This document shows positions 11,504 to 20,173 of a stretch of 64,000 bases of DNA, one piece after another. Origin of the DNA: Euclidia mi (lineage: Eukaryota; Arthropoda; Insecta; Lepidoptera; Erebidae). Location: NCBI GenBank assembly GCA_944739405.2, contig OX123183.2:96300729-96364728 (forward strand), in the 5' to 3' direction. The translations under genes were made by a program, and so were the position numbers. Each line of letters begins with the position of its first letter. The first letter of the stretch is position 1. The notes beneath the pieces are model-generated. The model was not told the origin of the DNA and searched no databases. It saw only the letters and a list, made by a program, of their open reading frames with translations.

Positions 11504-13033
11504 TTAAGAAGATGCTGGTTTAATTTCGTTAACATGATATTTAACTCGTTTGCGACCTACTTGCAAAGTGACATTTCGATTACCATGAACTTGAACGATT
11601 TTATATGGGCCTTTCCATATAGGAGACAGAGCCTTTCTTAAACGATGGTGATGTTTTAAATAAACTAAGTCACCAACTTTATAGGATATTTGACGCGAAC
11701 TGCTGTCATAATATTGTTTTGACCTTTCTTTGTTATTTATTATATTTTGTATCGCTTTTTCGCGACTGAAACGCATACGATATTGTAAAGCCCGAATATA
11801 TTCATGATATGTTGTATTAGTATGAGTTTCATAAAGTGAAGAAGGGATTACTGGTTTATAACCGTATAACAACTCATAAGGCGTGAAATTTGTACTAGAA
11901 TGAGGCGTAGTATTGTAAGCTAAAATTGCAGTAAATAGGTAACAGTGCCAGTCGTTTTGATTTTCGTTAACAAAAGATTTGAGATACTCTTTTAAAGTGG
12001 CATGAGAGCGTTCCAGAGCTCCATTTGTCTGTGGATGATACGGAGTAGTGAAAAGATTTTTAATTTTTAGTATCTCTGTAAGCTGTTTAAATAAATCCGA
12101 AGTGAAACAAGTACCAAGATCAGTTAAAATAGTTTTAGGAAAACCAAAAAGAGACATAAAGTGTACAATATTCCGTGCAATTTCTTCACTGGTTGCTGTA
12201 ACCATGGGATAAGCGCTAGAGAATTTGGTAAGGTCATCTTGTAGGGTTAATATGTATTTAAAATTTTGAAAACCTGCTTCGGGAAGGGGACCAACAACAT
12301 CCAGTGCAAGTCGTTCAAATGGCCTTGTACTGGTGGAAGTGATTTCCATTGGAGCTTTATTTGACATTCTTAAAGGTTTATTAATTTGACATAGCTGACA
12401 TTTCTTTACATAGTCAGTAATATCTGAGCGCATACCTTTCCAATAATAGGATGATTTTATTCTCTTGTACATTCGGTTAGAACCTGGGTGACCAGCAATT
12501 GGAGAATCATGGTTTTCTTTTAATATTTTTGGCACTTCGGCTGGAGTTGGATATATTAACTGATTTTTGTAAATGTGGATTTTAATATTGGTGTTACTAA
12601 AGATATAGGAAATCATATTATAGATTTTAGTATAAGATAGCTTAGAAAAAGGGTCAGAGAAGTCTGATATTGCTAAATCAGTAACATTTGAATTTTCTGT
12701 TATGATTTTATCTCTAAGCTTTAGAAGTAGGTTATAAATATCTTTAAATTTAGTCTCTTCATAGTGATGAACTTTAGTATATAAGAAATAGAAAGTTTTG
12801 TTCTTTTCGACAAACATTTGAATTGTGAAAGGTTCACGTTCAGAATTTAACAACGTTTCAGAATTTTCTAACTGTGTTAAAATTTCTTCACAGTGGGGTA
12901 TAGAATTGTCGAAATCTAAAGAAACAGGGAGAACAATAGTATTTAATTTAGTTAAATGTAAACTTTGGGAATATTCTTGAATAATAGTATTAGAAATTGG
13001 AAGGCGATTAGTGAACTGGAGTTTAAAATATTT
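11504..13033 (-). CDS. pol: Pol, integrase part, downstream of an in-frame UAA
   Basis: Same reading frame as the protease-RT part, continuing directly after the UAA at 13034-13036. It holds the zinc-binding N-domain (HPGSNRMYKRIKSSYYW...CQLCQ), the catalytic core with Asp in LALDVVGPL, Asp in LTDLGTCF and Glu in TNGALERSH, and a basic C-domain with VGDLVYL and GPYKIV motifs. It inserts the cDNA into the chromosome. No stop lies inside it. As written it can only be made by read-through of the UAA or in copies lacking that stop. Confidence 0.9.
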   Translation of the reverse strand, partial: KYFKLQFTNRLPISNTIIQEYSQSLHLTKLNTIVLPVSLDFDNSIPHCEEILTQLENSETLLNSEREPFTIQMFVEKNKTFYFLYTKVHHYEETKFKDIYNLLLKLRDKIITENSNVTDLAISDFSDPFSKLSYTKIYNMISYIFSNTNIKIHIYKNQLIYPTPAEVPKILKENHDSPIAGHPGSNRMYKRIKSSYYWKGMRSDITDYVKKCQLCQINKPLRMSNKAPMEITSTSTRPFERLALDVVGPLPEAGFQNFKYILTLQDDLTKFSSAYPMVTATSEEIARNIVHFMSLFGFPKTILTDLGTCFTSDLFKQLTEILKIKNLFTTPYHPQTNGALERSHATLKEYLKSFVNENQNDWHCYLFTAILAYNTTPHSSTNFTPYELLYGYKPVIPSSLYETHTNTTYHEYIRALQYRMRFSREKAIQNIINNKERSKQYYDSSSRQISYKVGDLVYLKHHHRLRKALSPIWKGPYKIVQVHGNRNVTLQVGRKRVKYHVNEIKPASS

Positions 13034-13036
13034 TTA
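13034..13036 (-). other. In-frame UAA between RNase H and integrase
   Basis: The stop lies at codon distance from both parts (15259 and 12853 are in the same frame), and the frame is open on both sides. Related elements have one uninterrupted pol. It is either a single nonsense mutation in this copy or a read-through site; nothing in the sequence decides it. Confidence 0.85.
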
Positions 13037-15979
13037 ATAAGTTAGGTTATTTAAACTATTAATATCTATAACATTAACGGGACACCGGGATAAGGCATCG
13101 GCGTTAGAATTGAGACGACCTTGTTTATACACGATTTCATAATCATACTCCTCAAGTTTGAGGCGCCAACGAATTAATCTACTGCCTGGGTCTTTGACGT
13201 TAAATAGCCATACGAGAGGTCTATGATCCGTAACGATTTTAAATTTATTACCGTATAGGTAAGGGCGAAACGTTTTAACGGCAAACAAAATAGCTAACAA
13301 CTCCTTTTCGGTTGTCGAATAGTTTCCTTCAGCACGGTTCAGAGTACGAGAGGCAAACGCTATCGGTTTGTCTTTCCCTATAGGTCCTTGCGAGAGGACA
13401 GCTCCGACGGCATAATTACTAGCATCGGTAGTAACAATAAAAGGTTGCGAAAAATCTGGATATTGGAGAATCGGGGCAGTAGTTAGTTTTTCTTTAAGAA
13501 TTTCGAAGGCAGTTTGTTGTTCAGGGGACCAGTGGAAAGTGACATCTTTCTTTAATAAGGACGTAAGAGGTTTGGTAAGTTTTGAAAAATTGTTAATGAA
13601 ACGGCGATAATAGCCTATAAGGCCTAGAAAAGATTTGACCTCCTTAGGGTTTTTAGGAACTGGGAATTGAGACACGGCCTTGACCTTTTCGGGATTCGGA
13701 GAAACACCTTTGTCAGTGATGATGTGACCAAGATAACTCACTTCGCGACGTAGGAACTCGCATTTATCAGGTTGGAGTTTTAAGTTGTATTTACGTAGTC
13801 TGTCAAAAACTAGTTTTAATTTTTCTATATGATTTTGTAAGGATGAGCTATAGATAATACAATCGTCCATGTAAACATAGCAATGTAGACCTTGTAACCC
13901 TGATAATACGGTGTTCATAAGTCGTTGGAAGGTAATAGGGCCATTTTTCAACCCGAAGGGCATCCTAGTGAATTCGTAGTGGCCGGACATAGTAGAATTA
14001 GAACTAACAGTGAAACCTGTTTTTGGTGCGTCCTTTTCGGACATTCTCAATTGATGGAAGGAACTTGCAAGGTCAAGCGTAGTAAAATATTTAGAATGAC
14101 CTAGTTGGTCGAGGATATCAGTTATGAGAGGCAGCGGATAACTTTCTGAGACAGTGACATCGTTAAGGCGGCGATAATCTATTACAATTCGCCACTTCTT
14201 TTTGCCGGATGCATCTAACTTTTTGGGAACTACCCATACTGGGGCACTCCAAGGTGAAATTGAAGGACGTATAATATTTTGATTTAGCATCTTTCGAATT
14301 TGAGTATCGACTTCTTCCTTGTGACATTCAGGGAAGCGATACGATTTCACGTGAATAGGGGCTGCGTTACCCGTATCAATTGAATGTTCTACGGCAGAAG
14401 TAAAGGATAATGGTTCGCCTTCGAGATAAAATATATCTGTATACTCTGAACAACAATTAAGAAGAGCTTTCCTCTCTTCTTCATTTAAATGTGAACAGCG
14501 AATAGAATTTAATACTTGATTTGCCCGATCAGATTTAGAATAAGACATAGAATTAATATTATAAGAAGAATTATACTCTAGGTTTTCACCATAATCAATC
14601 GGTGACAACTCTACGACATAATCTTTGACCTCAAGGTCTAGGTCAGTAGTATTTAATATAGTAACATTGACCTTTCTATTCGGTTTAATAGATACAATGC
14701 AATTTGCGACATAAACACCTTCCTTTAAGGTATGATCTAGTACTAAGGCTTCATTGTTTAGATAAAGCTCGGGAGAGTAATTGGATACGGCGCATTCGAT
14801 AACGGCCTCGGAGCGTGCCGGTATCATATAAGTAGGCTGATGTAGAAAAATTGGTAATTCATGGCCATTGAAGGTTAACGTTTTGGAATTATAATCTATA
14901 TTCGCCTCATAAAGATGGAGAAAGTCTGTACCTAATATACCATCATAATTTTTTAAGTTAACATTATCATTTATGACGTGAAATTTATGTTGAAAAGAAG
15001 TATTGGATAAAATAAATGTTAAATAAACTCCTCCTAAAGTTTCGCAATAGGAATTAGTATCATTTATACCTCTTATTTTAATAGTGTCAGAGGTAAGCTC
15101 AGGCATATTTCCCAAACTAGACTGTTTAACAATGCTGATACTTGCACCTGTATCGATAAGAAAATTAAGATAATTACTAGAGCCTTTCGTAAATAATTTC
15201 GTATAAGGTAACGATATTTTATTTGATAATGAGCTCATCTCGAAGATGGGTTCACTCATAGATTTAGAATTAGAATAAGTTTTAGTTATGGAACTAGAAT
15301 GACTCAGTCCCTCTTTGGGCGGCTGAGATGTAAAAGAACTAGAATGACTCAGTCCCTCTTTGGGCGGCTGAGATGTAAAAGAACTAGAATGACTCAGTCC
15401 CTCTTTGGGCGGCTGAGATGTAAAAGAACTAGAATGACTCAGTCCCTCTTTGGGCGGCTGAGATGTAAAAGAACTAGAATGACTCAGTCCCTCTTTGGGC
15501 GGCTGAGATGTAAAAGAACTAGAATGACTCAGTCCCTCTTTGGGCGGCTGAGATGTAAAAGAACTAGAATGACTCAGTCCCTCTTTGGGCGGCTGAGATG
15601 TAAAAGAACTAGAATGACTCAGTCCCTCTTTGGGCGGCTGAGATGTAAAAGAACTAGAATGACTCAGTCCCTCTTTGGGCGGCTGAGATGTAAAAGAATT
15701 AGTGTGACTCAGTTCCCTTTTGGGCGGCTGAGATGTAGAAATAGTAATTGATTTAGTAGAATAATTCGCATAAGGTTTAGTATAAGATTTAGCATAAGAA
15801 TTAGTATACGAATTATTATAAGACTTAAGATTAGAATTGGCATAAGATTTAGGATAAGAATTAGTATAAGTATTATCATTCGATTTAGGATAAGAAATAG
15901 TATAAGAGTTTGTGCCGTTATGATTTATCGACTTCGGCAGGCACGCATCCGAAATCTTAGTTAGTTTAAAGGTAATTGG
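13034..15979 (-). CDS. pol: Pol: repeat-rich N-terminal extension, protease, reverse transcriptase, RNase H
   Basis: The frame opens at 15979, in the -1 frame relative to gag, and stops at UAA 13034-13036. The first roughly 240 codons are low-complexity (Ser, Asn, Tyr, Thr, Lys), then ten copies of a 15-residue repeat. From about 15259 the conserved part follows: protease LIDTGASISIV and ILGTDFL; RT with WVVPKK, RIVIDYRRLN, FTTLDLASSFHQL, MPFGLKNGP and YMDD at 13873-13862; RNase H with TTDASNYAVGAVLSQ, STTEKELLAI and TDHRPLVWL; end NADALSRCP. All catalytic residues are present. Expression is expected by -1 frameshifting at 15970-15964, giving a Gag-Pol fusion. Confidence 0.92.
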   Translation of the reverse strand, partial: PITFKLTKISDACLPKSINHNGTNSYTISYPKSNDNTYTNSYPKSYANSNLKSYNNSYTNSYAKSYTKPYANYSTKSITISTSQPPKRELSHTNSFTSQPPKEGLSHSSSFTSQPPKEGLSHSSSFTSQPPKEGLSHSSSFTSQPPKEGLSHSSSFTSQPPKEGLSHSSSFTSQPPKEGLSHSSSFTSQPPKEGLSHSSSFTSQPPKEGLSHSSSFTSQPPKEGLSHSSSITKTYSNSKSMSEPIFEMSSLSNKISLPYTKLFTKGSSNYLNFLIDTGASISIVKQSSLGNMPELTSDTIKIRGINDTNSYCETLGGVYLTFILSNTSFQHKFHVINDNVNLKNYDGILGTDFLHLYEANIDYNSKTLTFNGHELPIFLHQPTYMIPARSEAVIECAVSNYSPELYLNNEALVLDHTLKEGVYVANCIVSIKPNRKVNVTILNTTDLDLEVKDYVVELSPIDYGENLEYNSSYNINSMSYSKSDRANQVLNSIRCSHLNEEERKALLNCCSEYTDIFYLEGEPLSFTSAVEHSIDTGNAAPIHVKSYRFPECHKEEVDTQIRKMLNQNIIRPSISPWSAPVWVVPKKLDASGKKKWRIVIDYRRLNDVTVSESYPLPLITDILDQLGHSKYFTTLDLASSFHQLRMSEKDAPKTGFTVSSNSTMSGHYEFTRMPFGLKNGPITFQRLMNTVLSGLQGLHCYVYMDDCIIYSSSLQNHIEKLKLVFDRLRKYNLKLQPDKCEFLRREVSYLGHIITDKGVSPNPEKVKAVSQFPVPKNPKEVKSFLGLIGYYRRFINNFSKLTKPLTSLLKKDVTFHWSPEQQTAFEILKEKLTTAPILQYPDFSQPFIVTTDASNYAVGAVLSQGPIGKDKPIAFASRTLNRAEGNYSTTEKELLAILFAVKTFRPYLYGNKFKIVTDHRPLVWLFNVKDPGSRLIRWRLKLEEYDYEIVYKQGRLNSNADALSRCPVNVIDINSLNNLTY
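15299..15748. repeat. 45 bp tandem repeat (10 copies) inside pol
   Basis: Nine near-identical 45 bp units plus one diverged unit (15704-15748). The unit contains gactcagtccctctttgggc. Since 45 is a multiple of three, the array stays in the pol frame on the minus strand and encodes SQPPKEGLSHSSSFT repeats. The opposite-strand frame through the array is a shadow. Confidence 0.95.
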
Positions 15980-16893
15980 TTATTAACTACGTCATCACCT
16001 TGAGATAAGGTGTGCACGGGCATATTATTGGAAGTTAACTTAGAATTAGACTGATTTTGACGCTGCGCGTTATACTGTCGTTTACGACATTGATCTATAG
16101 AGTGGCCTACATTTTTACAATAATTACAAGTAATAACATTTGTTTTAGGATTAGAATACTGTTTAAAATTCTTATTTTGTTGAGAATTAAAGTTAGACTT
16201 TTTATAAAAATTATTTGAATTCGAATTAGAGTTAGACGAAAATTTATGATTATCAGATTTACTAGAATTATTTTGGAAATCGTGTTTGGATTTATATTTT
16301 AAAGAATGAGACTGCAGATTAAATAATTTCTCTTCCTCAGTAGCGTGTTGCACAGCTTCATTGAGGGATGACGGGTTCCGACATCTGACAATATTTGAAA
16401 TTGAAGGATTCAAACCTAACATAAATGTATTGAGTGCGAGATCTTCCATAGCGGCTAACCTGCCTGGAAGCTCTTTGGCGTCCCTGCAATTGTACTGGAC
16501 GTCTGCTAAAATTCTAGTGAGAATATGTTCCACACGGAGGGAGTACTTAGTGACGTCTTCAGATGTACTTTGTTTGCAGTTCTGTAGATCGACTAGCAAA
16601 TGTGTGGAATGTTTCTTTTCCCCAAAAGTTTTCCTTAAAAATGATTTTAAATCGGACCACTCGTTAAACGTTTTCAAAGTACATGCAACTTGGGCTTTTC
16701 CCTCAAGTTGAGAAATTATGAATTTACACAAAATAGACTTTTGGTCCTCACTAGCTAGAGAAATAGCGTTATCACAATTTGTGAGAAAAGCTGGTAGTGA
16801 CTCTTTGTCACCATTGTACGGCTTAATAAATTTTGTAAGAAAGGTTAATGTTATTTTGTCAGACATATCGACTTTTTCCGATTTTACAGACAT
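15961..16893 (-). CDS. gag: Gag of the errantivirus-like element
   Basis: 310 residues from the ATG at 16893 (a second ATG ten codons later is also possible). The N-terminal two thirds is a capsid-like helical domain (FIKPYNGDKESLPAFLTNCD, ...LKSFLRKTFGEKK). A Ser/Asn-rich linker follows, then a single CCHC zinc knuckle (CNYCKNVGHSIDQC) near the end. It packages the RNA and forms particles. The stop at 15963-15961 follows the slippery heptamer directly. The frame is intact. Confidence 0.92.
   Translation of the reverse strand: MSVKSEKVDMSDKITLTFLTKFIKPYNGDKESLPAFLTNCDNAISLASEDQKSILCKFIISQLEGKAQVACTLKTFNEWSDLKSFLRKTFGEKKHSTHLLVDLQNCKQSTSEDVTKYSLRVEHILTRILADVQYNCRDAKELPGRLAAMEDLALNTFMLGLNPSISNIVRCRNPSSLNEAVQHATEEEKLFNLQSHSLKYKSKHDFQNNSSKSDNHKFSSNSNSNSNNFYKKSNFNSQQNKNFKQYSNPKTNVITCNYCKNVGHSIDQCRKRQYNAQRQNQSNSKLTSNNMPVHTLSQGDDVVNNQLPLN
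15964..15970 (-). promoter_or_regulatory. -1 ribosomal frameshift site TTTAAAC
   Basis: In the gag frame the end reads CCT TTA AAC TAA, so the heptamer T TTA AAC sits directly before the gag stop. Slipping back by one gives TTT AAA CTA ACT and enters the pol frame, which is open for 981 codons. This is the classic X XXY YYZ pattern. A stimulatory structure downstream was not worked out; the 45 bp array starts about 215 nt further on. Confidence 0.85.
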
Positions 16894-17484
16894 ATAGTTA
16901 CAAAAGTAATAAAATAGTAGACAAATAGAATTCGAAAATCACATATAACGTTAAAAATAGGCACACGAAATTGGCACACAAAATTGAATAAAGTAAGTAG
17001 TAATAATTACAGTTTATAACAAGACTCACAAAGAAAGCGACGCGATGTAAAACGACGCTGTCATTCCTGGAACTCGGCGACTCGGTGAAATGTGAGTTGA
17101 TGCGCAGTAGCGGCGACGCGACGCGTTGTCCTTGATGCTCGGGATCTTTCCCGTGGAACCACGTTGTCGTGTAGAAAACGATGTAGAAATATGGAAATAG
17201 CAAAACGGAAATGGTATTAGAAATGAGATAGTAAAGATGTAGATGGGTGAGTGGTACCTGGTGCGGGTTACAGCTACTGAAGCTGTATTTTAACCCAGCT
17301 TAATGTGATGACGCGACAGCGGAGGCTTCTTGATCTGGCGGTGGTGTGCTGGAGCGGGCTCGCACTTCGAGGTCGAGGCTTATCGTCGTCCAAGGTTCAC
17401 GAACTTTTCTTTAAGGCGCAGGCTTAGCCTTGAGGCTAAGGCTTATTGTCGACCGGCGACTAGACGGGGCTCCCAAAATACAAA
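16894..17484. other. Leader of the errantivirus-like element
   Basis: About 700 nt lie between the PBS and gag. The frame at 16898-17203 shows no domain and is not counted as a gene. The right part holds two hairpins described separately. Confidence 0.6.
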
Positions 17485-17534
17485 ATTTTATGTGACAATG
17501 CCGTATGAAGGCTTTCTATTTTGGCACATAAAAT
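17485..17534 (-). promoter_or_regulatory. Leader hairpin 1
   Basis: Arms at 17485-17498 and 17521-17534 pair at 13 of 14 positions (attttatgtgacaa against ttggcacataaaat) around a 22-nt loop containing tgccgtatgaaggctttct. It is a candidate RNA signal near the PBS; its role is inferred only from position. Confidence 0.75.
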
Positions 17535-17535
17535 A

Positions 17536-17576
17536 GATGTGTCAATGCCGTATGAAGGCTTTCTGTTTGACACATC
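17536..17576 (-). promoter_or_regulatory. Leader hairpin 2 (same loop, different stem)
   Basis: Arms at 17536-17545 and 17567-17576 (gatgtgtcaa/ttgacacatc) pair perfectly around the same loop sequence tgccgtatgaaggctttct as hairpin 1. The right arm overlaps the first three bases of the PBS complement. Confidence 0.8.
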
Positions 17577-17591
17577 CCACTTCTGACACCA
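17574..17591 (-). promoter_or_regulatory. Primer binding site for tRNA-Leu
   Basis: The plus strand reads atcccacttctgacacca, which equals the 3' end of insect tRNA-Leu including CCA. It lies 3 nt from the 5' LTR (17595). Eighteen bases match, as expected for a working minus-strand primer site. Confidence 0.85.
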
Positions 17592-17594
17592 AAT

Positions 17595-17874
17595 TGTTAG
17601 GAGGCCGACCCCGTTCGTCTTTTTAAAAAAACTCACAAATTAATTTAGAGTCCTTTTATTACCTTAATACACACACACTACACTATATTGAATGCCTATA
17701 TAGGTTTCTCAACCGTTCACTGTCGCGTCCCAGGCCCAACTGGCTCATAATAATATAATTGAAGTAAAGAAATGAATAAATGCTGATTAAGAGCTTCTAG
17801 AATATAATGGAAAATACGCGATGCAGTGAAATTGCTGACTAGGCTTTCTCTACGTTATAATATGGTATGTAACA
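17595..17874 (-). repeat. LTR (5' LTR of the errantivirus-like element)
   Basis: 280 bp, identical by eye to 8852-9131. It is followed on the right by the duplicated target GAAC (17875-17878). Confidence 0.95.
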
Positions 17875-17878
17875 GAAC

Positions 17879-20122
17879 GATTGAAAGCAAAAGTGAAAGA
17901 TACTAGAGTGTACCGAGGCTTAAACGTGGGTACTGACCACTTTTTGGTTGTTAGCCGCATAGCGGGACTAACCACAAAATGGCGCCATCGTCCTCGCATA
18001 CACTCACCTGCCATAGAAAGAGTGAAAGTTGAAAGATTTGAAGAAGAGGATGTACGTAGTCGGTATTAAGAGGAATTGGAAGAAAGATTTAAAGAATTGT
18101 TTGAGGAAGATGATTGCGAGATAGAAGAATTTTGGAAAGAGTTTAAGAATGGAGTAATAGAGACAGCTACACAAGTATGTGGCGTAAGCAAGAAGAAGCA
18201 TGTTAAGAAGATATGTAATGAATGGTTGGATCAGGAAGTAAGTAGTGTGGTCGCGGAAAAGCGCAAAGCATGGATGGACTTGCTGGCCATAAGAGCCAAC
18301 AAAAGGATACAAGGTAGTGTGACTGTCAATGAGAGGATAGTAAAAGAAAAGTATGACAGGTTGAAATATAAAGTAAAAGAGACAGTGAGAAGAAAGAAAG
18401 AAGAATGTAAGGATAAAGTTGATAGAAAGTTTTCTCAGCATTTTCGGGTCAATATCAAATTATTCTGGCACTTGGTTAGAACAGGCCGAGGCAAAGCTGG
18501 AGACTCGAAAGTTGGTATTATAAGGGATGTAAATGGAAATATTATAAGAGAGCATGGGGAAGTTTTGGATCAGTGGAAGATGCATTTTGAGAATTTGTTT
18601 GAACGAGGAGAAAGTGAAACTAGGAATATAGTAGCAAATGAGGAAGATTATAGTGAAAGTAATATAAGTATGGAAGAGATACGGTATGCAATGAAAAGTA
18701 TGAAAACGGGTAAAGCTGCGGGGTATGACAGGATATCTGCTGAAATGCTCAAGGTAGGCGAAGGCGTCACCGCAAGTCTGCTGTACCTACTTTTCAATAA
18801 ATGTTGGCGGTCCGGTCGTGTACCAGGTGACTGGAATAAGGCCGTAATTGTGCCACTGTACAAGGGAAAAGGGTCACAGCAGGAATGCAAAAATTATCGC
18901 GGTATAAGCCTCCTGAGTGTTGTTGGCAAATTGTATGCAAAGATACTGATTGAAAGAGTGATCTCTGAAACGGACAGTAAGATTTGGGATGTGCAAGCGG
19001 GATTTAGAAAGGGAATGGGATGTACAGATCAAGTCTTTTCCTTAAGGTGCATTTCAGAGAAAATCTTAAGTAAACACCAGAAGGTTTTCTGCGCCTTTAT
19101 TGACCTGGAAAAGGCTTACGATCAAGTGGTGAGGGATGAACTTTGGTCAACACTTTCTGTGTATGGAGTGAACAGCAGTCTGATACGGGCACTTGAATCC
19201 TTATACAGGGATTCAAGTGCCTGTGTCAGAATAAACGGGGCCTACACGGACTGGTTTAACATCGATCGTGGTGTTAGACAGGGATGTGTAGCGTCTCCTT
19301 GGCTTTTCACTCTATTCATGGACAGTTGTTTGACCGATCTGAAAGAGTCTGAATGTGGATTAAGAATGAATGAATCTGTGTTTAAGACCCTATTATACGC
19401 TGACGATGCTGAGGGCATGAAAGTGAATGTAAGCAAGACTAAGGTCAAGGTCATAGAGAGGGAAGACAGTATAACTGAATGTAACATAATGATAGGAGAT
19501 AAAAAGTGGAACAAGTGAATGAGTTTGTGTATTTAGGGTCTATGTTTACGAGAGATGGCAAATGTGAAGGAGATGTTGAAAGGAGAGTGAAAGCAGGAAA
19601 TAGTGTGAATGGCGCCTTACAGTCCATCATCAGTAACGAAATTATTCCAAGTAAGGCTCACCTTGCTGTACTGCAGGGAGTTTTGGCGCCAACGCTGATG
19701 TATGGTAGCGAATCATGGGTATGGTAGAAGAAGCATGAAAGTAGAATCAATGCTGTGCAGATGAGAGTTTTAAAGAGTATGTGCGGGGTAAGGCTGATAG
19801 ATAAAGTGAAAAACAGTGTGATACGAGAGAAGTGCGGTCTGAAAGAAGATGTAGTGATAAAGATTGTAAAAGAAATGTTGCGATGGTTTGGACATTTGGA
19901 ACGGATGGATGAAAGAAGAAATACGAAAGAAGTGTATCGTGTAAGAATGAATGGAGATGTCGGTAGGAGGCACCCAAGATGGACGTACGCCGACCAAATA
20001 GGTGACGTACTAAAAAAGGGCCAAATTAAAAGTACCCATAACCGGTGAGCATGTATGATGAGGTTAATGAATGTCGAGGAAGCGAAAGAGGTGTGTTTGA
20101 ACCGGAGCATTTGGCGTTCCAT
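17879..20122 (+). pseudogene. RTE LINE, rest of endonuclease, reverse transcriptase and C-terminus
   Basis: Continues the RTE protein: VGTDHFLVVSRIAG (end of the endonuclease), a stop TAA at 18067-18069, then one long frame with a basic linker and RT blocks: KSMKTGKAAGYDRISAEMLK, WNKAVIVPLYKGKG, NYRGISLLSVVGKLYAKILI, VQAGFRKGMGCTDQVFSLR, IDLEKAYDQV, GVRQGCVASPWLFTLFMD and LLYADD. Right after YADD about 25 residues are missing in frame compared with the copy at 57100, leaving AEGMKVNVSKTKV. Near 19500 one base is lost, so the C-terminal part (EQVNEFVYLG, NSVNGAL, YGSESWVW) is in another frame, with a TAG at 19725-19727. A dead copy. Confidence 0.88.
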
Positions 20123-20156
20123 AGTCTCTGCCTACCCCAATGGGAGACAGGCGTGA

Positions 20157-20173
20157 CGATAGATAGATAGATA
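20157..20173. repeat. (GATA)n tail of the RTE LINE
   Basis: Tetranucleotide run gatagatagatagata directly after the RTE 3' UTR (ctacccc...ggcgtgac). This is the usual way RTE elements end. Confidence 0.85.

Larger units (their letters stand above)
8852..17874 (-). mobile_element. Errantivirus-like Ty3/Gypsy provirus with gag, pol and env
   Basis: Complete LTR element on the minus strand. It has 280 bp LTRs (8852-9131 and 17595-17874) that I read as identical, TG...CA ends, a 4 bp target duplication GAAC (8848-8851 and 17875-17878), a PBS for tRNA-Leu, a polypurine tract, gag, a slippery site, pol and an env frame. The order and the env type are those of insect errantiviruses (gypsy, ZAM and TED group). 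Identical LTRs and nearly intact frames mean a recent insertion. One in-frame stop lies inside pol. Confidence 0.95.
7890..20173 (+). mobile_element. RTE-type LINE, split by an LTR retrotransposon
   Basis: Pieces 7890-8851 and 17879-20173 form one RTE-clade non-LTR element: 5' region, AP endonuclease, RT, C-terminal domain and a (GATA)n tail at 20157-20173. The inserted provirus occupies 8852-17874 with GAAC on both sides. Removing the provirus and one GAAC joins IDE to RLKAKVKDTRVYRG, as in the RTE copy at 63180. The 5' boundary near 7890 is approximate. Confidence 0.9.

Noticed and set aside
15299..15751. Plus-strand 150-codon frame of repeated MTQSLFGRLRCKRTR
   Set aside because: It is the antisense of the in-frame pol repeats; the 45 bp period keeps every frame without a stop open. 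No start context or homology.
16898..17203. 101-codon frame upstream of gag as an accessory protein
   Set aside because: Lies in the leader, hydrophobic by composition, no known counterpart.
8852..17874. Host envelope or syncytin-like domesticated gene
   Set aside because: The env frame sits in a complete young provirus with LTRs and target duplication, so domestication is not supported.
18004..18441. Minus-strand 145-codon Phe/Leu-rich frame as a membrane protein
   Set aside because: Antisense of the Lys/Glu-rich RTE linker; hydrophobicity is a codon artefact.
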